Source of the DNA: Entomohabitans teleogrylli
Lineage (GTDB): Bacteria > Pseudomonadota > Gammaproteobacteria > Enterobacterales > Enterobacteriaceae
DNA: 64,000 nucleotides
Assembly: GCF_001484765.1 (NCBI RefSeq)
Contig: NZ_KQ947378.1
Coordinates: 1 to 64,000 of the forward strand
Reading direction: 5' to 3'
Shown here one piece after another: positions 44,201-53,177 of this stretch. The notes beneath the pieces were generated by a model. The model saw nothing but the letters and a program-made list of their open reading frames with translations, made no database searches and was not told the origin of the DNA. The position numbers and the translations under genes were made by a program. Every line of letters begins with the position of its first letter. Positions within the stretch are counted from its first letter, which is position 1.

Positions 44201-45689
44201 TGGAGAGCACGGCGAACGGGGTATCATCGCCCATTGAGCCGGTGGCCTCCTGACCGTTTTCACCGAGAACCCGCAGCACCTGATCCAGCTCTTCATTACT
44301 GTAGTTAAACTGCTTCTGATAGCTGGCGAGCAGGTCATCGTCCATTTCGCGAGTACCGACCTGATCGTCGGGGAGATCTTCAAACGGCACCAGGCGGCGG
44401 ACGTTTTTCTCCATCCACTCTTTGTACGGATGGCGACTTTTCAGATCGTCATCGGTTTCCGCCGAGTGCAGGATACGTCCGGCACGGGTGTCGATCACCA
44501 TCAGTTCGCCAGGGCCGACGCGGCCTTTTTCGACGACTTCATCCGGCTGGTAGTCCCAGATCCCCACTTCGGAAGCGCAGGTGATCAGCTTGTCTTTGGT
44601 GATCACATAGCGCGCCGGGCGCAGGCCGTTACGATCCAGGTTACAGGCGGCGAAACGCCCGTCGGACATGACGATCCCCGCCGGGCCGTCCCAGGGCTCC
44701 ATATGCATGGAGTTAAAGTCGAAGAAGGCGCGCAGTTCCGGATCCATATCCGGGTTGTTCTGCCATGCCGGCGGCACCAGCAGGCGCACGGCGCGGACGA
44801 TATCCATCCCGCCTGCCAGCAACAGTTCCAGCATGTTATCCATCGAACTGGAGTCGGAGCCGGTTTCGTTGACGAACGGCGCGGCGTCGTGCAAATCCGG
44901 GATCAGCGGGGTCTGGAATTTATAAGTACGGGCTCGTGCCCACTGGCGGTTACCGGTAATCGTGTTGATTTCGCCGTTATGTGCCAGGTAGCGGAACGGC
45001 TGGGCCAGCGGCCAGCGCGGGACTGTGTTAGTCGAAAAACGCTGGTGGAACAGGCAGATGGACGATTCCAGACGTAAATCCGCGAGGTCGAGGTAGAAGC
45101 GCGGCAGATCCGCCGGCATACACAGACCTTTATAGATGTTGACCAGATTCGACAGGCTGCAGACATAGAAGTCTTTATCGTCCTGGATACGCTTTTCTAT
45201 GCGCCGACGGGCGATGAACAGACGTCGTTCCATATCACGGGGGCGCCAGCCTGCCGGGGCGTTAACAAAAATTTGCTCGATACGCGGCAGAGAGGAGAGG
45301 GCGATTTCACCTAACACATCCGGGTTGGTGGGGACTTCACGCCAGCCGACAATGGACAGTGTTTCCCGGAGCAGCTCTTCTTCAACAATTTTTCGGCTGG
45401 CGCTGGCCAGGGCTTCATCCTGGTTAAGAAATAGCATACCGACGGCGTAATTTTTCGCTAACCGCCAGTCGCGCTCTTGCGCCACAATACGGAAGAAACG
45501 ATCCGGTTTTTGTAATAACAGGCCACAACCGTCGCCGGTTTTACCGTCGGCGAGGATCGCGCCGCGGTGCTGCATGCGGGCCAGTGCGTGAATGGCGGTA
45601 CGCACTACCTTGTGGCTAGGTTCGCCTTCTATGTGGGCGATCAGGCCGAAACCACAGTTATCCCTCTCAAGGGATTTATCGTACAACAT
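41229..45689 (-). CDS. gltB: Glutamate synthase (NADPH), large subunit
   Basis: A 1486-residue subunit, equal in length to E. coli GltB. The propeptide MLYDKSLERDN is removed to expose C12, the nucleophile of the class II glutamine amidotransferase domain (about 12-410). The central domain is followed by the FMN-binding synthase barrel (about 800-1200). The 3Fe-4S cluster cysteines are in CKYLRICHLNNCATG. The C-terminal beta-helix (about 1230-1486) has repeated G-GMAGG and GATGG turns. GGGAGG lies 9 nt before the ATG. In E. coli the operon is controlled by Lrp. Confidence 0.99.
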   Translation of the reverse strand: MLYDKSLERDNCGFGLIAHIEGEPSHKVVRTAIHALARMQHRGAILADGKTGDGCGLLLQKPDRFFRIVAQERDWRLAKNYAVGMLFLNQDEALASASRKIVEEELLRETLSIVGWREVPTNPDVLGEIALSSLPRIEQIFVNAPAGWRPRDMERRLFIARRRIEKRIQDDKDFYVCSLSNLVNIYKGLCMPADLPRFYLDLADLRLESSICLFHQRFSTNTVPRWPLAQPFRYLAHNGEINTITGNRQWARARTYKFQTPLIPDLHDAAPFVNETGSDSSSMDNMLELLLAGGMDIVRAVRLLVPPAWQNNPDMDPELRAFFDFNSMHMEPWDGPAGIVMSDGRFAACNLDRNGLRPARYVITKDKLITCASEVGIWDYQPDEVVEKGRVGPGELMVIDTRAGRILHSAETDDDLKSRHPYKEWMEKNVRRLVPFEDLPDDQVGTREMDDDLLASYQKQFNYSNEELDQVLRVLGENGQEATGSMGDDTPFAVLSSQPRIIYDYFRQQFAQVTNPPIDPLREAHVMSLATSIGREMNVFCEAEGQAHRLSFKSPILLYSDFTQLTTLKEDYYRADTLDITFDATQTSLEETVQALCDEAERMVRNGTVLLVLSDRNIAKDRLPVPAPMAVGAIQTRLVEQSLRCDANIIVETASARDPHHFAVLLGFGATAIYPYLAYETLARLVDTRAIEKSYRTVMQNYRNGINKGLYKIMSKMGISTIASYRCSKLFEAVGLHRDVSELCFQGAISRIGGASFSDFQQDLLNLSKRAWLARKPLSQGGLLKYVHGGEYHAYNPDVVRTLQKAVESGEYSDYQEYAKLVNERPVATLRDMLSITPQGEAIDVSAVEPATELYKRFDTAAMSIGALSPEAHESLAEAMNSLGGYSNSGEGGEDPVRYGTGKVSRIKQVASGRFGVTPAYLVNADVIQIKVAQGAKPGEGGQLPGDKVTPYIAKLRYSVPGVTLISPPPHHDIYSIEDLAQLIFDLKQVNPQAMISVKLVSEPGVGTIATGVAKAYADLITIAGYDGGTGASPLTSVKYAGCPWELGLVETQQALVANGLRHKIRLQVDGGLKTGVDIIKAAILGAESFGFGTGPMVALGCKYLRICHLNNCATGVATQDEKLRKNHYRGLPFKVTNYFEFIARETRELMALLGVTRLVDLIGRTDLLSVLEGFSAKQQKLELHRLLETAQPHPGKALYCTENNPPFDNGILNAQLLSQAKPFVDEKQSKTFWFDIRNTDRSVGAALSGYIARNHGDQGLAADPIKAHFNGTAGQSFGVWNAGGVELYLTGDANDYVGKGMAGGLIAVRPPVGSSFRSHEASIIGNTCLYGATGGRLYAAGRAGERFAVRNSGAITVVEGIGDNGCEYMTGGIVCILGKTGVNFGAGMTGGFAYVLDEDGEFRKRVNPELVEVLDVDSLAIHEEHLRGLITEHVQNTGSQRGEEILAHWPAFSAKFALVKPKSSDVKALLGHRSRSAAELRVQAQ

Positions 45690-46367
45690 ATCAGTGAACC
45701 TCCCCAGGCTCTTGCGGATCCCCCCGATACCGATTGCGCAGGGGCGTCAAAAAGCGTAGCGACCAGATGGCGCTTCAGTACGCGCCTCGCAGTCGCCCTC
45801 TTCATCCTTTGCATCGGCTGTCACAAGTATTGAGGACTTGCTTAATAAGAGGGAATCTCAATTACTGCATAAATATGATGGGCAGAACACCCATCCAGAA
45901 AGCTTCCAGCGGATTCCCAACTTATCGGGAATCCGCATCCAGGTCAAATGGCTTCCTTATTTGTTATTTTTGTCGGGATTTTTTTATAATTTATTGAATG
46001 TTAATGTTTTTGTTGTTTTGTGTGACCAGTGGAATAAGATTAAGCCGGGTGGCAGGCTGTGATCTGTCTCACTATATGAAAGCGGCGCGATCGCCATTGC
46101 ATGCTAACAATAAGAAAACTTCCAGCATGATATGCTGGTGATTATTTTAACTCCGATTAATATGCCTGTTTTGTACCGTGGACAATATTTTTTAAATAAT
46201 CCTCTGTGTCATAAGAAAAAATCATTAATTTTTCTTTGAATGAAATATCATTTATTTCGCATGAATATGCAATGGATGTGCTTCATCCGGCGATTGATCC
46301 AGGTCATCGCCAGCACGAATAAAAAATGGCAGGCTGGGCCCCTTTTTACGGGCCGGCCCATCAGATT
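45690..46367. promoter_or_regulatory. gltB-yhcC divergent control region
   Basis: 678 bp between divergent genes. An exact 10-bp inverted repeat GCGGATTCCC (45909-45918) and GGGAATCCGC (45927-45936) with an 8-nt loop lies about 220 bp upstream of gltB. A strongly A/T-rich block follows (45955-46265). E. coli Lrp binds well upstream of gltB and prefers A/T-rich DNA, so this block is the expected target, but no single site is assigned. No gene is seen. Confidence 0.6.
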
Positions 46368-47270
46368 ATGCAGTTACAGAAATTAGTCAATATGTTTGGC
46401 GGTGATTTAGCGCGCCGCTATGGGCAAAAAGTCCATAAGCTGAGCCTGCATGGCGGGTTTAGCTGCCCGAACCGCGATGGCACGATCGGGCGCGGCGGCT
46501 GCACATTCTGTCATGTCGCCTCTTTTGCCGATGAATCTTCGCAGCACCATTCCATTGCCCGGCAACTGGCCAGCCAGGCCGAACGTGTTAACCGCGCCAG
46601 CCGTTATCTGGCCTATTTCCAGGCCTACACCAGCACCTGGGCGGAAGTTCAGGTGCTGCGTTCCATGTATCAGCAGGCTATCGAACTGACCAGCGTCGTC
46701 GGACTGTGCGTAGGTACCCGTCCGGACTGCGTGCCGGACAGTGTGCTGGATTTGCTCAACGGCTATCGGGAAGCCGGTTATGAAGTCTGGCTGGAGCTGG
46801 GTCTGCAGAGCGCTCATGACAAAACGCTGCGCCGTATCAATCGCGGACATGATTTCGCCTGTTATCAGCAGACCGCGCGCCGGGCCCGGGAGCGCGGGCT
46901 GAAAGTGTGCAGTCACCTGATTGTCGGACTGCCTGGCGAAACGGCGCAGCATAATCTGAATACCCTTGACCGGGTAGTGGAGACTGGCGTCGACGGTATC
47001 AAGCTGCATCCGCTGCATATCGTTCAGGGTAGCATTATGGCCAAAGCCTGGCAGGCGGGCAGGATCGGCGCCATTGAACTGGATGAATACGCGATGACGG
47101 CCGGCGAGATGATTCGCCATACGCCGCTGGAGATAGTTTATCACCGGGTTTCCGCCAGCGCGCGACGGCCAACCCTGCTGGCGCCGCTGTGGTGTGAAAA
47201 TCGCTGGACCGGGATGGTGGAAATTTCACGTTACCTGACTTTGCACGGCGGGCAGGGGTCGGCGCTGTAA
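46368..47270 (+). CDS. yhcC: YhcC, radical SAM protein
   Basis: A 300-residue radical S-adenosylmethionine protein of unknown substrate, in the Elp3-like YhcC family (E. coli 309). The cluster cysteines are C33, C45 and C48 in SCPNRDGTIGRGGCTFC, a spaced variant of the CxxxCxxC motif. Other conserved parts are YFQAYTSTWAEV, EVWLELGLQSAHDKTL and SASARRPTLLAPLWCENRW. I chose the ATG at 46368 by comparison with E. coli (MQLQKLVNMFGGDL); ATG 46326 is also in frame, and neither has a clear ribosome binding site. The C-terminus is about 10 residues shorter. Confidence 0.93.
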   Translation: MQLQKLVNMFGGDLARRYGQKVHKLSLHGGFSCPNRDGTIGRGGCTFCHVASFADESSQHHSIARQLASQAERVNRASRYLAYFQAYTSTWAEVQVLRSMYQQAIELTSVVGLCVGTRPDCVPDSVLDLLNGYREAGYEVWLELGLQSAHDKTLRRINRGHDFACYQQTARRARERGLKVCSHLIVGLPGETAQHNLNTLDRVVETGVDGIKLHPLHIVQGSIMAKAWQAGRIGAIELDEYAMTAGEMIRHTPLEIVYHRVSASARRPTLLAPLWCENRWTGMVEISRYLTLHGGQGSAL

Positions 47271-47469
47271 CCCGTTTCGGCAGCAGGCCAGGGCGGCGGC
47301 TGTTTGTTAACGGATGGCAAATTGGTGGATGGTTAGTTAACAGAATATTTGTGCGGTATATCGTGATGTTGCGCTTTAGTTAAGCAGGATCTCTGCCCCC
47401 GGGAGTGGTAATGTAGCGGTTAGTTTACTCCTGTGATTCCATGGGCATACTTCATCCGGGATTTTTTTC

Positions 47470-49812
47470 ATGAAGCAAATACGTTTACTGGCGCAGTATT
47501 ACGTGGATTTGATGATGAAGCTGGGGCTGGTTCGCTTCTCATTGCTGCTGGCACTGGCGCTGATGATCCTCGCCATGGTGGTGCAGATGGCGGTAACGAT
47601 GCTGCTGCGTGGCGAAGTGGAAAGTATCGACGCGATCCGCTCTATCTTCTTTGGCCTGGTGATTACCCCGTGGGCGGTCTATTTCCTTTCGGTGGTGGTG
47701 GAACAGCTTGAAGAGTCCCGCCAGCGCCTTTCCCGGCTGGTGGAAAAGCTTGAAGAGATGCGCGAGCGGGATTTGATGCTCAATGTGCAACTGAAAGACA
47801 ATATTGCCCAGTTGAACCAGCAAATCGCCGAGCGTGAAAAGGCAGAAGCCGAACGCCATACCATGCTCGAACAACTGCAGGTTGAGATGCAGGAGCGCGA
47901 ACAAACGCAGATTCAACTGGAACAGCAGTCCTCTTTCCTGCGTTCTTTTCTTGATGCTTCGCCGGATCTGGTCTTTTATCGCAATGAAGAGCAGGCGTTT
48001 TCCGGCTGCAACCGGGCGGTGGAACTGCTGACCGGGAAAAGTGAAAAGCAGCTTATCGGCCTGAAACCTAAAGATGTCTATACGGCGGAAGCGGCGGAAA
48101 AAGTGATTGAAACCGATGAAAAAGTGTTCCGCCACAATGTGTCGCTGACTTACGAGCAATGGCTGGACTATCCGGACGGTCGTAAAGCCTGTTTTGAGAT
48201 CCGCAAAGTGCCCTACTATGACCGGGTGGGCAAGCGCCACGGTCTGATGGGTTTTGGCCGTGATATTACTGAACGTAAGCGTTATCAGGATGCCCTGGAG
48301 CGCGCCAGCCGTGACAAGACCACCTTTATTTCCACCATCAGCCATGAATTGCGTACCCCGCTCAACGGCATTGTCGGCCTGAGCCGCATCCTGCTGGATA
48401 CCGATTTAACGCCCGAGCAGGAGAAGTATCTTAAAACTATCCACGTCTCCGCCGTCACGCTGGGTAATATCTTCAACGATATTATCGACATGGACAAAAT
48501 GGAGCGCCGCAAAGTCCAACTGGATAATCAGCCGATCGACTTTACCGGTTTCCTGTCCGATCTGGAGAATTTATCTGGTCTGCAGGCCCAGCAAAAGGGG
48601 CTGCGCTTTATCATGGAGCCGACGCCGCCGATTCCTCATCAGGTGGTTACCGATGGTACCCGGCTACGGCAAATCCTCTGGAACCTGATTAGCAACGCCG
48701 TCAAATTTACCCAGCAGGGGCAGGTCACGCTGCGGGTACGTTATGAAGATGGCGATATGCTGCGTTTTGAAGTGCAGGATTCCGGGATCGGTATCCCCCA
48801 GGAAGAGCAGGATAAAATTTTCGCCATGTATTACCAGGTGAAAGACAGTCAGGGCGGGAAACCGGCTACCGGTACCGGCATTGGCCTGGCGGTGTCGCGC
48901 CGGCTGGCGAAAAACATGGGCGGCGACATTGTCGTCAGCAGCACGCCGGGGCAGGGTTCGCTGTTTGTACTGACGGTCCATGCGCCGCGGGTGGCGGAAG
49001 AAGTGGATGATACTCTGCCGGCGGATGAGATGCCGCTGCCGGCCTTGCATGTGTTGCTGGTGGAAGATATTGAGCTCAACGTGATTGTCGCCCGTTCGGT
49101 GCTGGAAAAGCTCGGCAGTAGCGTGGAAGTGGCGATGACCGGTAAAGAAGCGCTGGAGAAGTTCCAGCCCGGGGAATTTGACCTGGCGTTGCTGGATATC
49201 CAGTTGCCGGATATGACCGGTCTGGATATCGCCAGAGAACTGCGTCAGCGCTACCAGAGCGATGAGCTGCCGCCGCTGGTGGCCCTGACGGCGAATGTCC
49301 TGAAAGATAAGCGTGAGTACCTGGATGCCGGTATGGATGATGTGCTCAGTAAACCGCTGGCGGTGCCGGCGCTGACGGCAATGATCAAAAAATACTGGGA
49401 TGCCCCGGAAGAAGAGGAGAACACCATGACCACTGAGAAACATACTGATAATGCCGATGAGGCGTTACTCGATCTGGCCATGCTGGAGCAATATATCGAG
49501 CTGGTCGGGCCGAAACTGATTACTGACGGCCTGGCGGTGTTCGAGAAAATGATGCCGGGATATTTGAGTATTCTGGAATCGAATCTGACGGCGCGCGATC
49601 AGAAAGGGATTGTCGAAGAGGGTCATAAGATCAAAGGAGCGGCCGGTTCCGTCGGGCTGCGCCATCTCCAGCAGGTGGCGCAACAGATACAGTCTCCCGA
49701 TTTACCGGCGTGGTGGGATAACGTTGGCGATTGGGTGGAAGAGCTGAAGCAAGAGTGGCAAAACGATGTCGCCAGGCTGAAAACGTGGGTAGAAGCGCAA
49801 GGCAAAAAATGA
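47470..49812 (+). CDS. arcB: ArcB, hybrid sensor kinase for redox state
   Basis: A 780-residue tripartite kinase (E. coli 778) that phosphorylates ArcA under low oxygen. Two membrane helices (about 23-46 and 58-77) are followed by a leucine-zipper coiled coil (about 78-155) and a PAS domain (153-265). Redox cysteines C180 and C241, which form quinone-sensitive disulfides in E. coli, are both present at identical positions. Phosphorelay residues are H292 (STISHELRTP), D576 (LALLDIQLP) and H719 (EEGHKIKGAAG). The stop codon overlaps the arcZ terminator on the opposite strand. Confidence 0.99.
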   Translation: MKQIRLLAQYYVDLMMKLGLVRFSLLLALALMILAMVVQMAVTMLLRGEVESIDAIRSIFFGLVITPWAVYFLSVVVEQLEESRQRLSRLVEKLEEMRERDLMLNVQLKDNIAQLNQQIAEREKAEAERHTMLEQLQVEMQEREQTQIQLEQQSSFLRSFLDASPDLVFYRNEEQAFSGCNRAVELLTGKSEKQLIGLKPKDVYTAEAAEKVIETDEKVFRHNVSLTYEQWLDYPDGRKACFEIRKVPYYDRVGKRHGLMGFGRDITERKRYQDALERASRDKTTFISTISHELRTPLNGIVGLSRILLDTDLTPEQEKYLKTIHVSAVTLGNIFNDIIDMDKMERRKVQLDNQPIDFTGFLSDLENLSGLQAQQKGLRFIMEPTPPIPHQVVTDGTRLRQILWNLISNAVKFTQQGQVTLRVRYEDGDMLRFEVQDSGIGIPQEEQDKIFAMYYQVKDSQGGKPATGTGIGLAVSRRLAKNMGGDIVVSSTPGQGSLFVLTVHAPRVAEEVDDTLPADEMPLPALHVLLVEDIELNVIVARSVLEKLGSSVEVAMTGKEALEKFQPGEFDLALLDIQLPDMTGLDIARELRQRYQSDELPPLVALTANVLKDKREYLDAGMDDVLSKPLAVPALTAMIKKYWDAPEEEENTMTTEKHTDNADEALLDLAMLEQYIELVGPKLITDGLAVFEKMMPGYLSILESNLTARDQKGIVEEGHKIKGAAGSVGLRHLQQVAQQIQSPDLPAWWDNVGDWVEELKQEWQNDVARLKTWVEAQGKK

Positions 49813-49926
49813 CCCCGGTGGAACCGGGGTGCGCGAATACTGCGCCAACACCAGGGAAACATTAGCGCCGCTGTTAGTCATTAGCTGTTCTGGGTACAGC
49901 GCCGCGTGATATCGATGGGTTGCAGA
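49804..49926 (-). ncRNA. arcZ: Small regulatory RNA ArcZ
   Basis: On the minus strand between arcB and elbB, the position of arcZ in E. coli. The segment TTTCCCTGGTGTTGGCGC (49858-49841) is the conserved base-pairing core that activates rpoS mRNA. It continues into CAGTATTCGCGCACCCCGG and then a terminator hairpin, ACCCCGGT/ACCGGGGT, and six T bases ending near 49804. A -10-like TATCTT (49937-49932) places the 5' end near 49926, giving about 122 nt (E. coli 121). The 5' third differs from E. coli. In E. coli ArcZ is repressed by ArcA-P and acts with Hfq. Confidence 0.9.
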
Positions 49927-49931
49927 CCCAT

Positions 49932-49937
49932 AAGATA
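49932..49937 (-). promoter_or_regulatory. Candidate arcZ -10 element
   Basis: Minus-strand TATCTT, with TGTAAC about 17 bp upstream as a weak -35. A start 6 nt downstream agrees with the expected ArcZ length. Confidence 0.5.
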
Positions 49938-50042
49938 GCAAATCTTAAATGATTTGTTACATGGATCAGTAAAATGTGTGAAGCGTAGCGCCCAAATCGG
50001 CGATTTCAGGTGATTTACAGCAAAGAATGTTAAGGAGCACGT

Positions 50043-50696
50043 ATGAAAAAGATCGGCGTCATTTTTAGTGGCTGTGGCGTCTATGATGGCACTGAAATTC
50101 ATGAAGCGGTGCTGACGTTGTTGGCTATCGCCCGTCATGGCGCGCAGGCCGTCTGTTTTGCTCCCGATAAACCGCAGCTTGATGTCATTAACCATCTGAC
50201 CGGCGAGCCGATGGTGGAAAACCGTAATGTTTTGATTGAAGCGGCGCGAATTGTCCGCGGCGATATTCGCCCGCTCTCTCAGGCCCGGGCGGAAGAGCTG
50301 GATGCCGTGATTGTGCCCGGCGGCTTCGGCGCGGCGAAAAACCTCAGTAATTTCGCCAGCCAGGGCAGCGCCTGCGTGGCGGATGAGTCTTTAAAACAGC
50401 TGGTGCAGGCCTGCCATGCGGCAGGTAAACCGCTGGGATTTATGTGTATCGCGCCGGCAATGCTGCCTAAGTTGCTGGAGCAACCGCTGCGCCTGACCAT
50501 CGGCACCGACGTGGATACCGCGGAGGTGATTGAAGAGATGGGTGGCGAGCATATCCCCTGTCCGGTGGATGACATTGTGGTGGATGAAGAGCAAAAGGTG
50601 GTCAGTACGCCGGCGTATATGCTGGCTAAAAGCATTGATGAAGCGGCGCTGGGGATAGAAAAACTGGTGGCTCGGGTACTGGATTTGACGGCGTGA
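50043..50696 (+). CDS. elbB: ElbB (glyoxalase, DJ-1/PfpI superfamily)
   Basis: A 217-residue protein, equal in length to E. coli ElbB, of the class I glutamine amidotransferase-like DJ-1 superfamily, reported to have weak glyoxalase activity and earlier linked to isoprenoid synthesis. It begins [21 protein letters not shown]. The nucleophile elbow region is [14 protein letters not shown] (about 138-151), and the acidic [14 protein letters not shown] follows. The TGA shares its last base with the mtgA ATG. Confidence 0.95.
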   Translation: MKKIGVIFSGCGVYDGTEIHEAVLTLLAIARHGAQAVCFAPDKPQLDVINHLTGEPMVENRNVLIEAARIVRGDIRPLSQARAEELDAVIVPGGFGAAKNLSNFASQGSACVADESLKQLVQACHAAGKPLGFMCIAPAMLPKLLEQPLRLTIGTDVDTAEVIEEMGGEHIPCPVDDIVVDEEQKVVSTPAYMLAKSIDEAALGIEKLVARVLDLTA

Positions 50697-51412
50697 TGCC
50701 AGGTATCGGGCGGCGCATCAGGCGCGTACTGTGGCGCCTGGCGCTGGGCATTATCGGTTTGTGGGTCGCCGGTATTGTGATGTTCAGTTTTTTACCGGTC
50801 CCTTTTTCCGCCGTCATGATCGAACGTCAGCTCAGCGCCTGGTTTTCCGGGGATTTCCGCTATGTCGCCCATTCTGACTGGGTGGGGATGGATGATATCT
50901 CGCCGTGGATGCCGCTGGCGGTGATCGCCGCGGAAGATCAAAAGTTTCCGGAGCACTGGGGCTTTGACGTTTCGGCGATCCAACAGGCGATTAGTTACAA
51001 CGAGCGCGGCGACGGGCGGGTGCGCGGCGCATCGACCATTTCCCAGCAGACCGCGAAAAACCTGTTCTTATGGGATGGGCGCAGTTGGCTGCGCAAAGGG
51101 CTGGAAGCCGGCGTCACGCTGAGTATGGAAACGGTGTGGAGTAAACGGCGCATTCTGACGGTCTATCTTAATATCGCCGAATTTGGCGACGGGGTGTTCG
51201 GCGTAGAAGCGGCGGCCCGCCGTTATTTCCACAAGCCCGCCAGCCATCTCACTCAATCGGAGGCGGCGCTGCTGGCGGCGGTATTACCCAATCCAATTCG
51301 TTTTAAAGCCGACGCGCCTTCTGGCTACGTCAGAAACCGCCAACAGTGGGTTTTACGGCAAATGCGCCAGTTGGGCGGGGAGTCTTTTCTGGCGCAGCAC
51401 GGGCTGAGGTAA
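50696..51412 (+). CDS. mtgA: MtgA, monofunctional peptidoglycan glycosyltransferase
   Basis: A 238-residue inner-membrane enzyme (E. coli 242) of the GT51 family that polymerises lipid II glycan strands; it localises to the division site. One helix (about 13-34) precedes the catalytic domain. The catalytic glutamate is E80 in [33 protein letters not shown] and [15 protein letters not shown] are the second and third conserved blocks. The ATG at 50696 overlaps the elbB stop by one base; a GTG one codon earlier is possible. Its stop codon abuts the ptsO stop. Confidence 0.97.
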   Translation: MPGIGRRIRRVLWRLALGIIGLWVAGIVMFSFLPVPFSAVMIERQLSAWFSGDFRYVAHSDWVGMDDISPWMPLAVIAAEDQKFPEHWGFDVSAIQQAISYNERGDGRVRGASTISQQTAKNLFLWDGRSWLRKGLEAGVTLSMETVWSKRRILTVYLNIAEFGDGVFGVEAAARRYFHKPASHLTQSEAALLAAVLPNPIRFKADAPSGYVRNRQQWVLRQMRQLGGESFLAQHGLR

Positions 51413-51685
51413 TCAGTCCTCGTCAAAGCCAGCGTTGAACAGGGCGATGACGGCGTCCAGCGCCTCTCTTTCCTGAGGTCCGTTAGCTTCTATTTCGATA
51501 TGCCCCCCTTTTGCCGAATCCAGCATCAGCAGCGCGATCACGCTGCTGGCTTCGGCTTCGGTGCCCGTTTCGTTACGCAGTAGCACTTCAGCATCATAAC
51601 TTTGCACCAGCTCAAAGAGTTTCATCGCCGGGCGGGCATGCATGCCCAGCTTATTGGTGATCTCTACGACTTGCCTGACGGTCAT
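51413..51685 (-). CDS. ptsO: NPr, phosphocarrier of the nitrogen PTS
   Basis: A 90-residue HPr-like protein, equal in length to E. coli NPr, that carries phosphate from PtsP to PtsN and also binds LpxD. The active histidine is H16 in [13 protein letters not shown], and the second conserved block is [16 protein letters not shown]. It overlaps rapZ by four bases (ATGA). It is the last gene of the rpoN operon and ends at the exact base next to mtgA, with no terminator between them. Confidence 0.98.
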   Translation of the reverse strand: MTVRQVVEITNKLGMHARPAMKLFELVQSYDAEVLLRNETGTEAEASSVIALLMLDSAKGGHIEIEANGPQEREALDAVIALFNAGFDED

Positions 51686-52536
51686 GTTTTACGCTTTTCC
51701 AGAGTACGGTGACGTGATTGCACATTCTTACCGCGCGAGCGGAAGTAATCTGCCAACTGTTCGGCGATATAAACCGAACGATGCTTACCCCCGGTACAAC
51801 CGATAGCCACCGTAAGATAGCTGCGATTGTTGGTTTCCAGCATCGGTAACCATAGCTCAAGATAGCTGCGTGTCTGGTAAATAAAATTGTGAACTTCTGT
51901 GTGTCTGTCGAGGAAGGCGGCAACCGGCTTGTCGAGACCGGTCATCGGGCGCAGTTTGGGATCCCAGTGGGGGTTAGGCAAAAAGCGCACATCGAAAACG
52001 TAATCGGCGTCGATGGGGATGCCATGTTTGAAGCCAAATGATTCGAACACCATCGTCAGTTCGCGCTCGCGTTTACCCAACAGACGGGTACGCAGCATTT
52101 CCGCCAGTTCGTGCACCGACATTTCTGAGGTATCGATGATCAGATCGGCTCTGGAGCGCAGCGGTTCCAGGAGATCGTTTTCTTCATCGATGGCGCTTTC
52201 CAGCGAAAGATTCTTGCTGGATAACGGATGCAGGCGGCGCGTATCGCTATAGCGGCGGATCAACGTATTGCGATCGGCGTCGAGGAACAGCAATTGCGGC
52301 GAGAAACCATCCGGCAACTGCTGCATGGCCTTTTCGAACACTTCCGGCGATTCCGGCATGTTGCGGACATCAATACTGACTGCCGCCGAAATCTGGCGCT
52401 CGGCAAGCGTTTTGGCCAGCTCGGGCAGCAGAACGACCGGCAGGTTATCTACGCAGTAGAATCCCATATCTTCCAGCGCGCGCAGCGCGACGGATTTCCC
52501 TGAGCCAGAACGACCGCTGACAATCATCAGCACCAT
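51682..52536 (-). CDS. rapZ: RapZ, RNase adaptor for GlmZ decay
   Basis: A 284-residue protein, equal in length to E. coli RapZ, that binds the sRNA GlmZ and guides RNase E, and senses glucosamine-6-phosphate for control of glmS. Walker A is GRSGSGKS (8-15); the [20 protein letters not shown] block lies in the C-terminal domain; the tail [18 protein letters not shown] is the RNA-binding basic end. I chose the ATG at 52536 (MVLMIVSG), not the in-frame one at 52554. Confidence 0.98.
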   Translation of the reverse strand: MVLMIVSGRSGSGKSVALRALEDMGFYCVDNLPVVLLPELAKTLAERQISAAVSIDVRNMPESPEVFEKAMQQLPDGFSPQLLFLDADRNTLIRRYSDTRRLHPLSSKNLSLESAIDEENDLLEPLRSRADLIIDTSEMSVHELAEMLRTRLLGKRERELTMVFESFGFKHGIPIDADYVFDVRFLPNPHWDPKLRPMTGLDKPVAAFLDRHTEVHNFIYQTRSYLELWLPMLETNNRSYLTVAIGCTGGKHRSVYIAEQLADYFRSRGKNVQSRHRTLEKRKT

Positions 52537-52599
52537 GAACAGTTTCTCCCCCACGTAGCGGCCGGCAAATCGCTCCTCAACCGGGCCGGAATATTGCTG

Positions 52600-53094
52600 T
52601 TATTCTTCTTCACTTTGCTGAACGCTGGTTTCGGTAATAATCTGGTACAGCTCTTCATCGCTGGCCGCGGCTCGCAGGCGGCGACAGGTGGTTTTGTCCG
52701 CCAGACGCTTTGCCACCAGAGAAAGGGTGTGCAGATGCGTTTTTGTCTGGTCGGCGGGCACCAGAAGGGCGAACAGTAAATCGACCGGTTGATTATCAAT
52801 CGCGTCAAAAGCAACCGGCGTTTCCAGTTGAATGAATACCCCCACGGCGCGTAGCGTGTCTTCCTCAAGCTTACCGTGAGGAATGGCGATACCGTTACCA
52901 ATACCGGTACTGCCCATCCTTTCCCGGGTAAGAACGGCTTCAAATACCACCTGCGGCGGCAGGCCGAGCTGCCTGGCGGCCAGTTCGCTGATGATTTCCA
53001 GAGCGCGTTTTTTGCTCTGACAGTGTACCCGGCTGCGGGTACATTCCTGGTTCAGTACATTGCTCAACTGGAGAGCGGAATCATTATTCGTCAT
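52600..53094 (-). CDS. ptsN: PtsN, EIIA of the nitrogen PTS
   Basis: A 164-residue protein (E. coli 163) phosphorylated by NPr at H73 (GIAIPHGKLEED). Unphosphorylated PtsN inhibits the potassium transporter TrkA and affects KdpD and PhoR signalling. The segment RMGSTGIGNGIAIPHG is a family signature. Start ATG 53094 matches the E. coli N-terminus MTNND; the longer frame from 53142 is not needed. It is 83 bp after hpf and 63 bp before rapZ. Confidence 0.98.
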   Translation of the reverse strand: MTNNDSALQLSNVLNQECTRSRVHCQSKKRALEIISELAARQLGLPPQVVFEAVLTRERMGSTGIGNGIAIPHGKLEEDTLRAVGVFIQLETPVAFDAIDNQPVDLLFALLVPADQTKTHLHTLSLVAKRLADKTTCRRLRAAASDEELYQIITETSVQQSEEE

Positions 53095-53177
53095 AGTTTC
53101 ACCTAAGCATTTTTGCGCTTGCGGCCTGCCGTCGGCAGACAACAGGCCGCTGACGCAGCAATAAACGCCCGGACCAT

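Noticed and set aside
49812-49830. Hairpin after arcB as an arcB terminator
   Set aside because: It has no T run on the plus strand. Its T run is on the minus strand, where it terminates arcZ.
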